Assembly (NCBI GenBank): GCA_900554875.1
Contig: USJA01000056.1
Span: 1-6,759, forward strand
DNA: 6,759 bases
Direction: 5' to 3'
Source of the DNA: an uncultured Clostridium sp.
GTDB taxonomy: Bacteria > Bacillota > Clostridia > TANB77 > CAG-465
A model generated the notes under the pieces. The model was not told the origin of the DNA and searched no databases. It was given only the letters and a program-made list of their open reading frames with translations. Shown one piece after another: positions 1 through 6,759 of this stretch. The first letter of the stretch is position 1. Each line of letters opens with the position of its first letter. The translations under genes were made by a program, and so were the position numbers.

Positions 1-6
1 ATCCAA
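1..6 (-). CDS. Possible start of a further co-directional gene, truncated by the window edge
   Basis: After the ftsH stop the minus strand reads AGGAGAG, six bases, then TTG GAT at the window edge. A binding site this good so close behind ftsH suggests that the operon continues. The start could be this TTG, or an ATG using the last two bases (AT) if the next base outside is G. Only two codons are visible, so no product can be named. Confidence 0.4.
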
Positions 7-12
7 TTAATA

Positions 13-19
13 CTCTCCT
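13..19 (-). promoter_or_regulatory. Shine-Dalgarno site for a gene beyond the window
   Basis: The minus strand reads AGGAGAG, a near-perfect complement to the 3' end of 16S rRNA. It lies nine bases past the ftsH stop codon and six bases before a TTG. It serves no gene inside the window, so it is the main evidence that another gene follows ftsH. Confidence 0.6.
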
Positions 20-27
20 AAATATTA

Positions 28-1848
28 TTATTGATTAAAAACAGCTTCAAATTCTTCTGCACTAATCTTTTCTTTTTCAATTAAAATCTCAGCAACTTTA
101 TGAAGTTTATCTATATTTTCTTTTAATAATTTTTCAGCATATTTATATCCGCCGTTTATAATATTTCCAACTTCTTCATCAATTTGAGCAGCAACTTTTT
201 CACTATAGTTTCTACCATTATTTCTTTCCATTCCAAGAAATACTTCTTCTTGTGTCTCGCCAAATGTAATAGGTCCAAGTTTATCTGACATTCCATATTT
301 AGTTACCATATCTCTTGCAATTTTACTTGCTCTTTCAATATCATTTGAAGCACCTGTACTTATATCATTTAACACAAGTTTTTCAGCAACTCTTCCGCCA
401 AGTAATGATACAATATTTTCTTTCATTTCTGTCATAGACATAAAACTCTTGTCTTCATTTGGTTTATACATTGTATAACCACCTGCCATACCTCTTGGTA
501 TAATTGAAATTTGATGTACTGTATCATGATTTGGTAAAAATCTTGATACAACAGCATGACCTGCCTCATGATATGCAGTAAGTCTTTTTTCTTTATCACT
601 TATTATTTTACTCTTCTTCTCAGGTCCCATCATAACTTTAACCATTGCTTCTTCAACATCTTCCATTTCAACAATTTTTTTATTCTTACGCGTTGCAAGA
701 ATTGTTGCTTCATTTATCATATTTTCTAAATCTGCACCAGAAAATCCCGCTGTGTTTTTAGCAATAACTTTAAAATCTATATCGTTAGCAAAAGGTTTTT
801 TCTTTGCATGTAATTCAAGTATTTTTTCTCTTGCACCTATATCAGGTGAACCAACCACTATTTGTCTGTCAAATCTGCCAGGTCTAAGTAAAGCTGGATC
901 TAATATATCAACTCTATTAGTAGCAGCCATAACAATAACACTTTGTCTATCTTCAAAACCATCCATTTCAACTAGTAATTGATTTAGTGTTTGCTCTCTT
1001 TCATCGTGGCCTCCACCAACACCAGCTCCTCTATGTCTACCAACGGCATCTAATTCATCAATAAATACAATACATGGAGCATGTGCTTTAGCTTCTGCAA
1101 AAAGATCTCTTACCCTTGATGCACCAACACCAACAAACATTTCAACAAAATCAGATCCACTTATAGAGAAAAATGGAACATTCGCTTCTCCAGCAACTGC
1201 TTTTGCAAGTAACGTCTTACCAGTTCCTGGATGTCCAACAAGCAACATACCTCTTGGAATTCTAGCTCCCATATCATGATATTTCTTTGGATTCTTTAAA
1301 AATTCAGTTACTTCCTGTAATTCTTCTTTTTCTTCATCTAAACCTGCAACATCAGCAAAAGTAACTTTTTTCTTAGAATTTTTATCAATCATCCTAGCTC
1401 TATTTTTTCCAAAACTCATTGCCTTACTATTACTATCTGTTGTACGTCTTAACATGAAAATAAATATAAATAATGTTCCTATTAAAAGTATTATATTAGG
1501 AATCATTGGACCAACAACTTCCCAAAATGATGGTTCAAGAACAACTAATTCAAATTTTCCTTCGTTTAATTTTTGACTAACATCATCCATAAATGTCGTT
1601 GTCGATGGAATATTTACAACTCTAATTGAATTATCTTCATTTTTTAATTTAACGTTTGCAGTTAATCTATCATTTGTTATCTCAACTTTTTCAACAGAGT
1701 CATCATTTATCTTTTGCATAAACTCTGTGTATGACATTTCTTTTGTTATATTTGTATTAAGCATTGAAATCATAAATATAGTAACACCAACAAGTAACAA
1801 ATAAGTAAGTAGCGTACCAATAACTCCACTTTTTTTCTTTTTATTCAT
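28..1848 (-). CDS. ftsH: ATP-dependent zinc metalloprotease FtsH
   Basis: A 606-residue membrane-anchored AAA+ protease that extracts and degrades misfolded membrane proteins and some short-lived cytosolic proteins; it works as a hexamer. Two membrane helices (about 9-30 and 114-133) flank an extracytoplasmic domain. The AAA+ module follows: Walker A GHPGTGKT (205-212), pore loop FVG (238-240), Walker B VFIDE (261-265), and the second region of homology ending in LLRPGRF with arginine fingers R322 and R325. The M41 protease domain has the zinc site HEAGH (427-431) and a third ligand, probably D503 in STGASND. The first proline of the usual GPPGTGKT is histidine here. I chose the ATG at 1848 because AAGGGAG lies five bases upstream; an in-frame TTG at 1863 would add five residues and lacks a binding site. 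It lies 19 bases after tilS, as in the tilS-hpt-ftsH cluster but without hpt. Confidence 0.97.
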   Translation of the reverse strand: MNKKKKSGVIGTLLTYLLLVGVTIFMISMLNTNITKEMSYTEFMQKINDDSVEKVEITNDRLTANVKLKNEDNSIRVVNIPSTTTFMDDVSQKLNEGKFELVVLEPSFWEVVGPMIPNIILLIGTLFIFIFMLRRTTDSNSKAMSFGKNRARMIDKNSKKKVTFADVAGLDEEKEELQEVTEFLKNPKKYHDMGARIPRGMLLVGHPGTGKTLLAKAVAGEANVPFFSISGSDFVEMFVGVGASRVRDLFAEAKAHAPCIVFIDELDAVGRHRGAGVGGGHDEREQTLNQLLVEMDGFEDRQSVIVMAATNRVDILDPALLRPGRFDRQIVVGSPDIGAREKILELHAKKKPFANDIDFKVIAKNTAGFSGADLENMINEATILATRKNKKIVEMEDVEEAMVKVMMGPEKKSKIISDKEKRLTAYHEAGHAVVSRFLPNHDTVHQISIIPRGMAGGYTMYKPNEDKSFMSMTEMKENIVSLLGGRVAEKLVLNDISTGASNDIERASKIARDMVTKYGMSDKLGPITFGETQEEVFLGMERNNGRNYSEKVAAQIDEEVGNIINGGYKYAEKLLKENIDKLHKVAEILIEKEKISAEEFEAVFNQ

Positions 1849-1853
1849 TTTTT

Positions 1854-1860
1854 CTCCCTT
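1854..1860 (-). promoter_or_regulatory. Shine-Dalgarno site of ftsH
   Basis: The minus strand reads AAGGGAG, five bases before the ATG at 1848. It decides the ftsH start, because the upstream in-frame TTG at 1863 sits just ahead of this site and has no purine-rich site of its own. Confidence 0.85.
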
Positions 1861-1867
1861 CAAAAAA

Positions 1868-2896
1868 TCAATATATAACAGCTACATTTTTACATTTTAT
1901 TTCAACTGTAAATTTATTTCCTATTATATACTTTTTACCCTTTATATTATTTTTTAAAAGTTTATATACATCATTTATATGTACATTACTAATACCGTTT
2001 AAATTTCCGTTTTTTTGTTTGATTATTTGCCTTATACATCTAAATGAAATTGCTTTGTGTGAATTAATTATAATATTTGAATCAAAAGTTATTTTACCTT
2101 TTTCTTTTTTTATTATACATCTTTCTAATATATTATTTGTAAATTCTTCTAAAAAATTCTCTTCATTTGTTAAAACTTCTCTCATCCTTATAATATTATT
2201 TGAAAAGTTACTGTTATATTCCTTTTCTATTAAAGGTATGAGAATGTTACGTATTTTATTTCTAAGATATACATTCTCATTATTAGTACAGTCAAAACAA
2301 GGATTTAAGTTTTGGAATATATTATACTCCAAAATATCTTTTTTTTCAATAGTAAGTAATGGCCTAATTATATCATTACTTAAAAAATTCATTCCTGTAA
2401 GTCCTTTTAAAGCACATCCTCGTATTAGATTCAAGAGAACAGTTTCAACATTATCATTTAAATTATGAGCAACAGCAATTTTATTTGCATTTGTTTTTCT
2501 TTTTATTTCATAAAAAAAATCATACCTTACTTCTCTACCACATGCCTCAACAGACATCTTTTTTTCTTTTGCAATCTCCTCCACGTTACTTTTTAAATAA
2601 TAAAAAGGAATATTTAGCTCATTACAAGTGTTTTCTACATACAACTTTTCACTATCTGATTCAGATCTTATAGAATGGTTTACATGTGCAACTACAAGTT
2701 CATAATTTATACCATACCTTTTAATAAAGACATCTTGTAAGCTGACAAGAACTGTAAGCAAACACATCGAGTCTGGCCCACCTGAAACTGCTACCACAAT
2801 TTTATCATTGTTTTGAATTAATCTGTTCTCTACAATATTTTTTGTAACTTCCTTTTGAATATTCTCACAAATATTTAATCTTTCATCTTTTATCAT
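1868..2896 (-). CDS. tilS: tRNA(Ile)-lysidine synthetase, short form lacking the C-terminal domain
   Basis: TilS ligates lysine to C34 of the tRNA(Ile) CAU anticodon using ATP, changing both its charging and its decoding from Met/AUG to Ile/AUA; this is normally essential. The N-terminal PP-loop ATPase domain (about 30-220) carries SGGPDS (38-43), AHVNHSIR (70-77), a HNLNDNVET motif (144-152), RGCALKGL (159-166), IRPLL (177-181) and NKIR (213-216). The following helical domain ends with a GKKYIIGNKFTVEIK element (320-334), matching the end of the usual middle domain. Translation stops just after it, at residue 342, whereas B. subtilis TilS has roughly 470 residues; the usual C-terminal domain appears absent. 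Only 19 bases separate the stop from ftsH, so no detached domain remains. The start overlaps the dnaB stop, with AGGGGA eight bases upstream. The gene is very AT-rich (about 20% G+C in 1921-2280, hand count) and its product is rich in Asn, Ile and Lys. All main catalytic motifs remain, so I infer that it is functional. Confidence 0.93.
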   Translation of the reverse strand: MIKDERLNICENIQKEVTKNIVENRLIQNNDKIVVAVSGGPDSMCLLTVLVSLQDVFIKRYGINYELVVAHVNHSIRSESDSEKLYVENTCNELNIPFYYLKSNVEEIAKEKKMSVEACGREVRYDFFYEIKRKTNANKIAVAHNLNDNVETVLLNLIRGCALKGLTGMNFLSNDIIRPLLTIEKKDILEYNIFQNLNPCFDCTNNENVYLRNKIRNILIPLIEKEYNSNFSNNIIRMREVLTNEENFLEEFTNNILERCIIKKEKGKITFDSNIIINSHKAISFRCIRQIIKQKNGNLNGISNVHINDVYKLLKNNIKGKKYIIGNKFTVEIKCKNVAVIY

Positions 2897-4236
2897 TCTT
2901 CTGGTCCCCTATATAAATTTGCAAATTTTGTATACTGACCAAGCCATGCAAGCTCTACAGTTCCTGTAGAACCACTTCTATTTTTAGCTATAATTACTTC
3001 TGCTACATTTTTTTTATCAGTATCTGCGTTATAATAATCCTCCCTATGTAAAAACATTACTATATCTGCATCCTGCTCTATTGCTCCAGATTCACGAAGA
3101 TCACTTAACATTGGTCTATGATCAGTTCTAGATTCTGTAGCACGACTAAGCTGTGAAAGGGCAATTACAGGTACTGAAAGTTCCTTTGCAAGTATCTTTA
3201 AAGATCTACTAATTTCTGATATTTCTTGTTGTCTAGATGAACTCTTATTTTTAGATTCCATAAGCTGTAAATAATCAATTATAACAAGTCCAATATTTTT
3301 TTCAAGTTTAGCTTTTCTACACTTTGCACGAAGCTCGGCAGAACTTAATCCTGGTGTATCATCAATATATAACGGCATTTCCGAAAGTTTTCCGCTAGCC
3401 TCACCTAATTTAAGCCATTCTTCACTATTTAAATCCGCATTTTTTACTTTCATACTGTCAACTTCACTTTCGCTACAAAGTATTCTGTTTACCATTTGTT
3501 CTTTTGACATTTCAAGACTAAATACCATAGTAGGCACCTTGAGGTGTAAAGCAACAAACGTTGCTATGTTAAGAACAAATGCTGATTTTCCCATTGCAGG
3601 ACGAGCAGCTACAATTAATAGATCTGATTTATTTAGACCTGAGATTTTAGCATCCAAATCAACAAATCCTGTTTCAAGTCCAGAAATTTTATTTTTATTT
3701 TGGAACATTTCCTCAATTTGATCAAATGTAGTTACAAGTATTTCTTTTATACTCGAATACCCTTTTGAATTTCTTCCCTGCATTATATCGAAAATATCTT
3801 TTTCAGCTTTTTCAACGAGTGCATCTACTTCCTCGGTCTGTGCATATCCAAGTTTTAATATATTGTTTGCCGCCTTTATAAGCTTACGAGAGATTGATTT
3901 TTCTTCTACAATTTTAACATAACTTTCAATATTTGAAGTTGTGGGAACGTTATCAATAAGAGTAGCTATGTATTCTGTTCCTCCGACTTTTTCAATTGTA
4001 CCTCTTAAAGTTAATTGATCTTTCAATGTAATCATATCAATATGTTTTCCTAAAGAATATAGTTCAAACATGGCCGCATATATTTCTTTATTATCTTCTC
4101 TATAAAAATCATCAGGCTTTAAAAGTTCAACAGCAGAAATCACTGCGTCTTTATCAACAAGCATAGAACCCAAAACAGCTTGCTCAGCAATTATATCATT
4201 TGGTTGAACTCTATTTACTCCAATTTCGTTTTCCAT
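2893..4236 (-). CDS. dnaB: Replicative DNA helicase DnaB (DnaC in B. subtilis nomenclature)
   Basis: A 447-residue protein of typical length for the hexameric helicase that unwinds DNA at the fork and recruits primase. The N-terminal helical domain (about 8-115) begins with the family pattern QPNDIIAEQAVLGSML. A linker leads to the RecA-like motor domain (about 180-445). Visible motor motifs are Walker A ARPAMGKS (211-218), the catalytic glutamate E242 in FSLEMS, Walker B LVIIDYLQL (317-325), the SQLSR motif (361-365) followed by SDLRESGAIEQDAD (378-391), and the conserved AKNR ending at R420, which matches the arginine-finger region. No intein or insertion interrupts the motor domain. The ATG at 4236 has AGGTG five bases upstream. 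The TGA stop overlaps the tilS start (ATGA, 2893-2896), so the two genes are probably translationally coupled. The gdpP-rplI-dnaB order is widespread in Firmicutes; dnaB followed directly by tilS is less usual. Confidence 0.97.
   Translation of the reverse strand: MENEIGVNRVQPNDIIAEQAVLGSMLVDKDAVISAVELLKPDDFYREDNKEIYAAMFELYSLGKHIDMITLKDQLTLRGTIEKVGGTEYIATLIDNVPTTSNIESYVKIVEEKSISRKLIKAANNILKLGYAQTEEVDALVEKAEKDIFDIMQGRNSKGYSSIKEILVTTFDQIEEMFQNKNKISGLETGFVDLDAKISGLNKSDLLIVAARPAMGKSAFVLNIATFVALHLKVPTMVFSLEMSKEQMVNRILCSESEVDSMKVKNADLNSEEWLKLGEASGKLSEMPLYIDDTPGLSSAELRAKCRKAKLEKNIGLVIIDYLQLMESKNKSSSRQQEISEISRSLKILAKELSVPVIALSQLSRATESRTDHRPMLSDLRESGAIEQDADIVMFLHREDYYNADTDKKNVAEVIIAKNRSGSTGTVELAWLGQYTKFANLYRGPEE
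2905..2910 (-). promoter_or_regulatory. Shine-Dalgarno site of tilS inside the dnaB coding end
   Basis: AGGGGA lies eight bases before the tilS ATG and within the last codons of dnaB (Arg-Gly-Pro-Glu-Glu). With the ATGA stop/start overlap at 2893-2896, this is the usual layout for translational coupling of tilS to dnaB. Confidence 0.65.
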
Positions 4237-4241
4237 TTAAA

Positions 4242-4247
4242 CACCTA
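4242..4247 (-). promoter_or_regulatory. Shine-Dalgarno site of dnaB overlapping the rplI stop codon
   Basis: The minus strand reads TAGGTG: TAG is the rplI stop, and AGGTG forms the binding site five bases before the dnaB ATG. A ribosome terminating on rplI covers the dnaB initiation region, which suggests coupled translation. Confidence 0.75.
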
Positions 4248-4691
4248 CAATCCTACCACTGATACCTTTACCTTTGCAACTATTCCTTCATATAATTTTA
4301 CATTTGCAACATATGAACCTAGTTCTTTTATTGGAATATCAATAGATATTTTCTTTTTATCTATCTTAATGTTATATACATTATTAATTTCTTCAGCTAC
4401 ATCCTTTTCTGTTATGCTACCAAATAATTTTCCATTATTACCAATTTTATGTTTAAATTTAATATAACCTTTTTCTAATTTTTCTTTTAACTTATTTGCT
4501 TGTTCAATTTCTTGTTCTTTTCTAAAACTTGCTGCATCATTTTTAGTTTTTGCTTCGCTTATGGCTTTATTATCAGCTATATTTGCAAGTTTTCTTGGAA
4601 GTAAATAATTTCTAGCATACCCTTCACTTACTTCAACTATCTGAAGTTTTTTTCCAATACCTTTTATATCTTTATTTAAAACAACTTTCAT
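4245..4691 (-). CDS. rplI: Large-subunit ribosomal protein L9 (bL9)
   Basis: A 148-residue protein, the usual length for bL9, which binds 23S rRNA near the L1 stalk and helps maintain reading frame. The N-terminal RNA-binding domain starts MKVVLNKDIKGIGKK and contains the family signature EGYARNYLLPRKLA (23-36). A lysine-, glutamate- and alanine-rich connecting helix follows (about 41-74), then the C-terminal domain with the conserved GKLFGSITEKDVAE stretch (87-100). The start at 4691 was chosen because the protein then begins at the family's conserved first residue and has AGGAAG seven bases upstream. An in-frame ATG at 4757 would add 22 residues unlike any L9. The gene ends eight bases before dnaB, and its TAG stop is part of the dnaB ribosome binding site. 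Confidence 0.97.
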   Translation of the reverse strand: MKVVLNKDIKGIGKKLQIVEVSEGYARNYLLPRKLANIADNKAISEAKTKNDAASFRKEQEIEQANKLKEKLEKGYIKFKHKIGNNGKLFGSITEKDVAEEINNVYNIKIDKKKISIDIPIKELGSYVANVKLYEGIVAKVKVSVVGL

Positions 4692-4698
4692 ATTACTA

Positions 4699-4704
4699 CT
4701 TCCT
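4699..4704 (-). promoter_or_regulatory. Shine-Dalgarno site of rplI
   Basis: AGGAAG lies seven bases before the ATG at 4691. It supports this start over the in-frame ATG at 4757, and the protein then begins exactly where bL9 proteins do. Confidence 0.85.
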
Positions 4705-4772
4705 TTCCTATGTATTTTTAAAATTGCAAGAATTACACATACATATTGCATAAACATATTTCTATATACACT

Positions 4773-6752
4773 TTATTCACTTCCAAAATATTCATTTATA
4801 CTCTGAATAAGTTTCTCTTTAGCCTCATCAATTGTTATTCCTGCAAGTTGAGCTCCGGCAAATGTAAGATGTCCACCTCCGCCAACTTTTTCTAAAATAG
4901 CTTGTACATTTATATCTCCCATTGATCTACCAGAAATCATAACTATTTCATCTACTTTACATAGAACAAATGAAGCAAGTATACCTGTTATATTTAATAA
5001 TTCATCTGCTGCTTGTGCAGCAATTACAGGCATATCATCATAATTTTCTTCTGTAGTAGATACAGCAATGGTACCTTTTAATATTTCAGCGTTTTTAACA
5101 ATATCCACTTTTGCAACATAAGTAGCAAAATCATTTTTAAATATTTGCTTTACCTCCGTTAAATCTAATCCAAACTTTTTTAAATATGCGGCTACCTCAA
5201 ATGTTCTTACACCAGTTTTGAATGTAAAGTTTTTAGTATCTACAACAATACCTGAGTATATAGCTTCTGCTTCGATCGGATTTAATTGGAAATTATCCAA
5301 ATACATTAAAATCTCTGTTACAAGCTCAGATGTTGATGATGCATATATCTCATGATATGTAAGTAATGCATCATCAATAAATTCTGGCCCTCTTCTATGA
5401 TGGTCGATAATAACCTTTTTATCAATAAGATCGGCCAAATCAGGATACGCAAGATATGATTTTTTATGAGTATCAACAATTACAAGTAACGAATTTGTAA
5501 AATCTTGCTTTTTTATATCATCCTTAGTCACAAATATATTTTTATATGTTTCCAAGTCTTTTAACTTATTTACTACTAATTTTGTACTACTACTAAATTT
5601 TGTATCTGTTACAATATATGCTTCTTTATTTAATGATTTTGCAATTTTATATACTCCGACTGACGCACCTATACAATCAATATCTGTATTTTTATGACCC
5701 ATTATATATACTTTATCGCACTTTTCCATTAATTCTTTTAAAGCTTGTGATATTGTTCTTGCCCTGACTCTACTTGTTTTTTCAAGGCCTAGATTTGATC
5801 CACCATAGAAATCAAATTTTTTATCTTTTTTTATTACAACTTGGTCACCGCCTCTACCAAGTGCAATGTCAAGAGCAGAAGAACCCGCCATATATCTTTC
5901 ATTTAGCGTAGCTTCAGAATATGACATTCCAATAGATATAGTTATTGGCAATTTTGTTTTATCAGTTATTTTCTTTACTCTTTCTAATATTTCAAAAGTA
6001 TTCTTTTCCATCTGATCTATATACTGTTTTTCAATAAATAGAACATATTTATCTTTATCAAGTTTATTTAAAATACCTTTATATTCAACTACCCATGTCC
6101 TTATTTCCTTTTCTATCATTGATGAAATTTCTGCTCTATTTACGCTGTCAAGTCCTTGTAATGTTTCTTCATAATTATCAATAAATAATATTCCAACACC
6201 AACTCGCGTATCTTCTAAAGTTTTTCTAATCTGACTTTCTACAGTTTTATCTATAAATGACAAAAGAATAACTTTATTTTCCTTAATTATGATATTATTA
6301 CCTATAACATCATACACACTTCCATTTCCTATATCTATAGAAATTAAACTCCTACTTTGTTTTTGGTTTATTTGTTTTTCAATCTGAAGAGCACTATCAT
6401 GTATAATTTCTAAGGGAATAATATGCTTTGACATATTATTTTGCCATATTATCCTATTTTTTTCTCCAACTATAGCCATTGGAATTTCAACAATATTTAG
6501 TGAATTCTTTAGGACTTCATCAAATCCATTTACCAACTCATTTATTCTATAGTTTCTAGTTTTAAATTCTTTGACACATAAATATATTATTATTGATGAA
6601 ATTAAAAGTATTAAAATTAACTGAACATATAAAGTACTTGGTTTTATAATTGAGACAATAATACCAATAATAATTATAGCTACCAAACATATTATTTTAA
6701 CACTAAATATATTAAGGTCTAAAAATTTAAATTTTACCTTTTTTTTTAACAT
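4773..6752 (-). CDS. gdpP: Membrane-bound c-di-AMP phosphodiesterase (DHH/DHHA1 family, GdpP/YybT)
   Basis: A 659-residue protein with the full GdpP architecture and the family's usual length. Two hydrophobic helices lie at about 16-36 and 41-60, followed by a divergent PAS-like region (about 80-165), a degenerate GGDEF domain (about 175-310) in which the GG[DE]EF position reads LDKDKY (231-236), then a DHH domain and a C-terminal DHHA1 domain. Metal-binding motifs are visible: GHKNTDID (352-359), DTH (427-429), DHH (450-452) and D505 in GIVVDT; the DHHA1 signature GGGGH is at 624-628. Family members hydrolyse the essential messenger c-di-AMP to pApA with Mn2+ at the membrane; the PAS region binds heme and the GGDEF remnant lacks cyclase activity. 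Here the GGDEF change is seen, while the activity is inferred from the family. The ATG at 6752 gives a normal N-terminus, but only seven bases precede it, so its ribosome binding site is mostly outside the window. It is the first of five co-directional genes, 81 bases before rplI, a common Firmicutes neighbour. Confidence 0.95.
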   Translation of the reverse strand: MLKKKVKFKFLDLNIFSVKIICLVAIIIIGIIVSIIKPSTLYVQLILILLISSIIIYLCVKEFKTRNYRINELVNGFDEVLKNSLNIVEIPMAIVGEKNRIIWQNNMSKHIIPLEIIHDSALQIEKQINQKQSRSLISIDIGNGSVYDVIGNNIIIKENKVILLSFIDKTVESQIRKTLEDTRVGVGILFIDNYEETLQGLDSVNRAEISSMIEKEIRTWVVEYKGILNKLDKDKYVLFIEKQYIDQMEKNTFEILERVKKITDKTKLPITISIGMSYSEATLNERYMAGSSALDIALGRGGDQVVIKKDKKFDFYGGSNLGLEKTSRVRARTISQALKELMEKCDKVYIMGHKNTDIDCIGASVGVYKIAKSLNKEAYIVTDTKFSSSTKLVVNKLKDLETYKNIFVTKDDIKKQDFTNSLLVIVDTHKKSYLAYPDLADLIDKKVIIDHHRRGPEFIDDALLTYHEIYASSTSELVTEILMYLDNFQLNPIEAEAIYSGIVVDTKNFTFKTGVRTFEVAAYLKKFGLDLTEVKQIFKNDFATYVAKVDIVKNAEILKGTIAVSTTEENYDDMPVIAAQAADELLNITGILASFVLCKVDEIVMISGRSMGDINVQAILEKVGGGGHLTFAGAQLAGITIDEAKEKLIQSINEYFGSE

Positions 6753-6759
6753 AAAATCT

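Noticed and set aside
752..982. Plus-strand open frame of 76 codons within ftsH.
   Set aside because: It is antisense to the conserved AAA+ region, where strong codon constraint on the other strand explains the open frame.
1849..1863. In-frame TTG at 1863 as the ftsH start.
   Set aside because: It would place the obvious AAGGGAG binding site inside the coding region and has none upstream. ATG at 1848 is better.
2019..2468. Plus-strand open frame of 149 codons inside tilS.
   Set aside because: It lies entirely antisense to tilS. Its Phe/Ile/Leu/Ser-rich product reflects the complement of AT-rich coding DNA, and it matches no family I recognise.
4180..4467. Plus-strand open frame of 95 codons across the dnaB start and rplI.
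   Set aside because: It is antisense to two well-supported genes, with no recognisable domain or convincing binding site.
4709..4745. Inverted repeat tatgtat / atacata (4709-4715 and 4739-4745) between gdpP and rplI, considered as a terminator or L9 leader element.
   Set aside because: The stem is seven mostly A/T pairs with a 23-base loop and no T-run fitting a terminator. It is expected by chance in such AT-rich DNA.
4692..4757. In-frame ATG at 4757 that would extend L9 by 22 residues.
   Set aside because: The extension is unlike any L9 N-terminus and has no good ribosome binding site. The ATG at 4691 matches the family start and has AGGAAG seven bases upstream.
4692..4772. Possible promoter in the 81-base gap before rplI (TTGCAA with TACATA).
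   Set aside because: The two boxes are only nine bases apart, and no alternative pair with 16-18 base spacing stands out. The gap may still hold a weak promoter, but I cannot support one.
1..6759. Search for a new system: CRISPR repeats, mobile elements, toxin-antitoxin or defence genes, retron-like or structured RNA.
   Set aside because: All five genes are recognised housekeeping families with intact key motifs, and intergenic space totals barely more than 100 bases. No repeat array, terminal repeat or unexplained structure was seen.

Overview
The window is a compact block of five complete genes, all on the minus strand, in AT-rich DNA (about 30% G+C by eye, close to 20% in parts of tilS). 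Gene content, order, Shine-Dalgarno sites and low G+C point to a Firmicutes bacterium, most likely a Clostridia-type or reduced gut Firmicute. This placement is inferred from synteny and composition, not from a phylogenetic marker search.

In the direction of transcription (high to low coordinates) the order is gdpP, rplI, dnaB, tilS, ftsH. GdpP is a membrane-bound c-di-AMP phosphodiesterase. rplI encodes ribosomal protein L9. dnaB encodes the replicative helicase. tilS encodes tRNA(Ile)-lysidine synthetase. ftsH encodes the membrane AAA+ zinc protease. The last bases (1-20, read on the minus strand) hold a good ribosome binding site followed by a TTG, probably the start of another gene that continues outside the window. 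Spacing is tight: 81 bases between gdpP and rplI, 8 between rplI and dnaB, a 4-base ATGA overlap between dnaB and tilS, and 19 between tilS and ftsH. No terminator or convincing promoter is visible, so at least rplI to ftsH looks like one transcription unit, probably read through from gdpP or from further upstream.

The block joins two neighbourhoods that are separate in Bacillus subtilis: gdpP-rplI-dnaB (helicase gene called dnaC there) and tilS-hpt-ftsH. The gene usually found between tilS and ftsH, hpt (hypoxanthine phosphoribosyltransferase), is absent. TilS is also short, at 342 residues, and appears to end before the usual C-terminal domain. One deletion spanning the 3' end of tilS and all of hpt would explain both facts; this is a hypothesis.

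The genes serve replication, translation, tRNA decoding, second-messenger turnover and membrane protein quality control. I found no mobile element, CRISPR array, RNA gene, defence gene or clearly new system. The points worth a second look are the shortened tilS with missing hpt, the chimeric operon, a histidine in the FtsH Walker A motif, and a variant first motif in the GdpP DHH domain.
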